DNA of 7,884 nucleotides. It comes from Planctomycetota bacterium. GTDB lineage: Bacteria > Planctomycetota > Phycisphaerae > Sedimentisphaerales > Anaerobacaceae. Shown here piece by piece: positions 6,254-7,884 of this stretch. Location of the stretch: assembly GCA_003644295.1 (NCBI GenBank), contig QNBZ01000048.1, forward strand, positions 1 to 7,884, given 5' to 3'. The notes below the pieces were generated by a model. That model was not told the DNA's origin. It made no database searches and saw nothing but the letters and a program-made list of their open reading frames with translations. The position numbers and the translations under genes were made by a program. Each line of letters starts with the position of its first letter. The first letter of the stretch is position 1.

Positions 6254-7514
6254 TCGCTTTGTCTGCAATATCTCTGCGGCAGTAAGCGCCATCAAATTTT
6301 ATTTTATCGACTGCGGTATATGCCCTTGCCTTTGCCTCTGCGATGGTTTGTCCCAGGGCGGTTACGCTGAGGACTCTGCCGCCGTTGGTAACGGTATCGC
6401 CGTTCCGCTTTGCAGTGCCTGCGTGGAAGACGACAACATCTTTGAGTTTCCCCGCTTCGTCAAGTCCCGTTATTTTCTTTCCCTTTTCATAATCACCCGG
6501 ATATCCGTCTGAAGCCATTACGACGCAAACCGCCGGCCTGCGGTCCCATTCGAGAGTAATCGTATCGAGAGTACCGTTACAAACTGCCAGGCAAACTTCA
6601 AGCAGGTCGCTTTTGAGCCGCATTAAAATCGGCTGCGTTTCCGGGTCGCCGAAGCGGACGTTGAATTCAAGTACTCTCGGACCGCCAGCGGTAATCATAA
6701 GGCCGGCGTACAGTACGCCCTTGTACGGCGTGTCGTTACGGTTCATACCATCAACCACCGGCACGAGGATTTCCCGCACAATCTGTTTCATCAACTTGTC
6801 CGTTACCACCGGCGCCGGGCTGTATGCGCCCATTCCGCCGGTGTTTGGGCCGGTATCGCCGTCGCCGATGGGCTTGTGGTCCTGCGATGATTCTAAACAA
6901 TAGATATTTCGACCATCCACGAAGGCCAGTATCGAGGCCTCTTCGCCGAGCAGTTTGTCTTCGACGATGATTTTGTCGCCAGCCGAGCCGAACAGTTTGT
7001 CCTGCATTATTTTTTCAGCCGCTAAAATGCCGTCGGCAGGGTCGTCGCAGACGAAGACGCCTTTACCAGCTGCCAGCCCCGCTGCCTTTATCACTACCGG
7101 CTTGTCCCTGCTGGCAATATATGCTTTTGCATCCTGGAATCTATCGAAGACCTGGCCTTCTGCGGTAGAGATGGCTACCGAGCGCATCAGTTGCTTTGCA
7201 AATGCCTTGTCAGCTTCGAGCTGGGCGGCTCCGGCACTTGGGCCAAAGGCCTTTATACCGGCTGCTTCGAAGGCATCAACCACTCCCGCCGCCAACGGGG
7301 CCTCCGGGCCGACTACCACAAGCTCGACTTTATTTTGCTTTGCGAAATCTACCAGTTGGTCAGTATCATTGACGCCGATAGGGATGTTTTCTCCACACAT
7401 CGCCGTGCCGGGATTGCCTGGAGCGGTATAGAGTTTGTGCAAGTTTTTCGATTGAGCCAGTTTCCAAGCGATTGCGTGTTCCCGTCCGCCGCCGCCGATT
7501 AAAAGTACGTTCAT
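6237..7514 (-). CDS. purD: Phosphoribosylamine-glycine ligase (GAR synthetase)
   Basis: PurD joins 5-phosphoribosylamine and glycine using ATP, the second step of de novo purine synthesis in the cytoplasm. The product is 425 aa, the usual length. It opens with MNVLLIGGGGREHAIAWKL. The N-terminal domain includes VVVGPEAPLAAG (67-77) and GPSAGAAQLEADKAFAK (91-107). The ATP-grasp domain includes VIKAAGLAAGKGV (141-153), VEDKLLGEEAS (184-194), QDHKPIGDGDTGPNTGGMGAY (211-231) and GVLYAGLM (266-273). Glu283 and Asn285, in VLEFNVRFGDPETQ (281-294), are the likely metal ligands. The C-terminal domain ends at YCRRDIADKA (411-420), where the family normally stops. The last five residues and the stop are encoded by the heptamer array. 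The start is supported by AAAGGAA (7530-7524), 9 nt upstream. It is convergent with the glycosyltransferase, with 47 nt between stops; no other purine gene is adjacent. Confidence 0.97.
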   Translation of the reverse strand: MNVLLIGGGGREHAIAWKLAQSKNLHKLYTAPGNPGTAMCGENIPIGVNDTDQLVDFAKQNKVELVVVGPEAPLAAGVVDAFEAAGIKAFGPSAGAAQLEADKAFAKQLMRSVAISTAEGQVFDRFQDAKAYIASRDKPVVIKAAGLAAGKGVFVCDDPADGILAAEKIMQDKLFGSAGDKIIVEDKLLGEEASILAFVDGRNIYCLESSQDHKPIGDGDTGPNTGGMGAYSPAPVVTDKLMKQIVREILVPVVDGMNRNDTPYKGVLYAGLMITAGGPRVLEFNVRFGDPETQPILMRLKSDLLEVCLAVCNGTLDTITLEWDRRPAVCVVMASDGYPGDYEKGKKITGLDEAGKLKDVVVFHAGTAKRNGDTVTNGGRVLSVTALGQTIAEAKARAYTAVDKIKFDGAYCRRDIADKAIGNRV

Positions 7515-7536
7515 TATTCAAAATTCCTTTTCGTTT

Positions 7537-7554
7537 AGCCCCCAACTTTATGTT
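7537..7554 (-). repeat. 18-nt dispersed repeat, inverted copy
   Basis: The reverse complement of these 18 nt is AACATAAAGTTGGGGGCT, identical to 46-63. In this copy the hairpin is slightly weaker than at the window start, because the distal arm differs just outside the 18-mer. It lies in the predicted 5' untranslated region of purD. Confidence 0.65.
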
Positions 7555-7562
7555 TGTGGTTC

Positions 7563-7578
7563 GTTTAGCCGTCGCCGG
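7563..7578 (+). repeat. 16-nt dispersed repeat, copy 2
   Basis: Identical to 6184-6199 and in the same orientation. The shorter TTCGTTTAGCC, which overlaps this copy, is repeated 30 nt upstream (7530-7540), so the locus has accumulated related fragments. Confidence 0.7.
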
Positions 7579-7586
7579 TATTTATC

Positions 7587-7604
7587 CGCCGTAGAGGAAC
7601 GGCG
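7587..7604. repeat. GC-rich hairpin in the purD leader
   Basis: CGCCGT (7587-7592) pairs with ACGGCG (7599-7604) around the 6-nt loop AGAGGA. With the promoter predicted at 7642-7614 and a start near 7607, this hairpin would form at the very 5' end of the purD mRNA, where it might stabilise the transcript. It may equally be part of the dispersed repeat. Confidence 0.45.
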
Positions 7605-7613
7605 ATGTCATCT

Positions 7614-7642
7614 ATCCTAATTCGTATATCGTAAATCGTCAA
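7614..7642 (-). promoter_or_regulatory. Candidate purD promoter
   Basis: On the - strand, TTGACG (7642-7637), a 17-nt spacer and TAGGAT (7619-7614) match the sigma70 hexamers at 5/6 and 4/6. Transcription would start near 7607, giving a leader of about 92 nt. The -35 and spacer lie within the degenerate heptamer array. Repeat sequence can resemble promoters by chance, so support is moderate. Confidence 0.4.
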
Positions 7643-7647
7643 TTGTA
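7620..7647. repeat. Degenerate heptamer array
   Basis: Four consecutive imperfect 7-nt units: ATTCGTA, TATCGTA, AATCGTC, AATTGTA. The period matches that of the array at 6205-6253, but the unit sequence differs. Adjacent units differ at one to three of seven positions, so it is decayed and less certain. Confidence 0.5.
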
Positions 7648-7683
7648 AACTGAAGCGAAGCAGGCCAATGCATATAAATTGCC

Positions 7684-7707
7684 GAAAACCCAAACTTCGG
7701 GGTTTTC
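7684..7707. repeat. 8-bp hairpin
   Basis: GAAAACCC (7684-7691) pairs perfectly with GGGTTTTC (7700-7707) across an 8-nt loop. A competing stem CCGAA (7682-7686) with TTCGG (7696-7700) overlaps it. T-tracts beyond the stem are absent, so termination is doubtful. It may be another dispersed hairpin. Confidence 0.5.
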
Positions 7708-7817
7708 AAAAGGGATTTCCGTGGGATAATTCACTCAAGGTACACTCCTTGTGTATGACGATATAATACCAATTGGACTAAGTAAATGCGCTTTTTGACA
7801 GACAATCAATTATTGTG

Positions 7818-7884
7818 TCATGCCTGCGAAAGCAGGCATCCAGTACATATATAAACCTATGGATTCCCGCTTTCGCGGGAATGA
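7818..7884. repeat. Inverted pair of REP-like hairpins
   Basis: Unit 1 has ATGCCTGC (7820-7827), loop GAAA and GCAGGCAT (7832-7839), in a TCAT...ATCCA frame (7818-7842). Unit 2 has ATTCCCGC (7863-7870), loop TTTC and GCGGGAAT (7875-7882). Its reverse complement has the same TCAT...ATCCA frame and a GAAA loop (7884-7860). The units point toward each other across 17 nt, the layout of a BIME built from REP elements. ATTCCCGC/GCGGGAAT hairpins of this kind are widespread in bacteria and are often tied to RAYT transposases. The window ends exactly at the outer edge, so further units may follow. Confidence 0.8.

Larger units (their letters stand above)
7515..7884. other. Repeat-rich region upstream of purD
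   Basis: No protein gene is supported in these 370 nt. The region contains the 18-mer inverted copy, the second 16-mer, several hairpins, a degenerate heptamer array, the candidate purD promoter and a terminal pair of REP-like hairpins. TTCGTTTAGCC also occurs twice, 30 nt apart (7530-7540 and 7560-7570). A TATAAT (7762-7767) stands alone without a -35 partner, beside overlapping small hairpins (CAAGG 7736-7740 with CCTTG 7747-7751; TACAC 7741-7745 with GTGTA 7751-7755). Confidence 0.6.

Noticed and set aside
6182..6370. A 62-aa + strand frame reading through the heptamer array
   Set aside because: Its repetitive peptide (PYSLFPIPYSL) comes only from the tandem repeat, and the rest is antisense to purD.
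6955..7431. A 158-aa frame antisense to purD
   Set aside because: A shadow of the purD reading frame, rich in Ala/Ser/Pro as expected from the opposite strand; it has no start context and no domain.

Overview
The window (7,884 nt) looks like chromosomal DNA of a moderate-GC Gram-negative-type bacterium. Gene content, the style of the dispersed hairpin repeats and the 7-nt tandem arrays suggest a Planctomycetota/Phycisphaerae-like lineage, but this is an impression and not proof; no rRNA or marker phylogeny is available here. Five protein genes are well supported. On the + strand, in order: a single-chain ABC exporter of the MsbA/lipid-flippase type with a PDZ-like domain inserted in its first extracytoplasmic loop (186-2333); a GH130-family mannoside phosphorylase/hydrolase (2416-3375); ketopantoate hydroxymethyltransferase PanB (3820-4680); and a GT4-like glycosyltransferase (5080-6189). 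Phosphoribosylamine-glycine ligase PurD (7514-6237) lies on the - strand, convergent with the glycosyltransferase.

The two long intergenic stretches around panB are not empty. Upstream of panB (3376-3819), a strong intrinsic terminator faces the - strand although no - strand protein gene lies above it, which points to a short - strand RNA. Downstream of panB (4681-5079), a near-consensus sigma70 promoter (TTGACT-N17-TATAAT) and a strong + strand terminator bracket about 168 nt of non-coding sequence. Both predicted RNAs carry the same 10-mer CUCCUCCGAA, an anti-Shine-Dalgarno-like element, directly in front of their terminator hairpins. This pair is the best candidate here for an undescribed system: two related small RNAs that could pair with ribosome binding sites.

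The third theme is repeats. A 49-nt array of seven heptamers (T[A/T]CCCTA) sits between the convergent glycosyltransferase and purD genes and encodes the last five residues and the stop codon of PurD. The glycosyltransferase stop codon lies in a 16-mer that recurs, in the same orientation, upstream of purD. A second, degenerate heptamer array upstream of purD overlaps its best predicted promoter. An 18-mer near the window start has an inverted copy upstream of purD. The window ends in an inverted pair of REP-like hairpins.

Functionally, the first two genes may form an envelope or glycan operon (export plus mannoside turnover), and the GT4 gene may also serve surface glycans. panB (pantothenate/CoA) and purD (purines) are housekeeping genes that appear to be individually transcribed.
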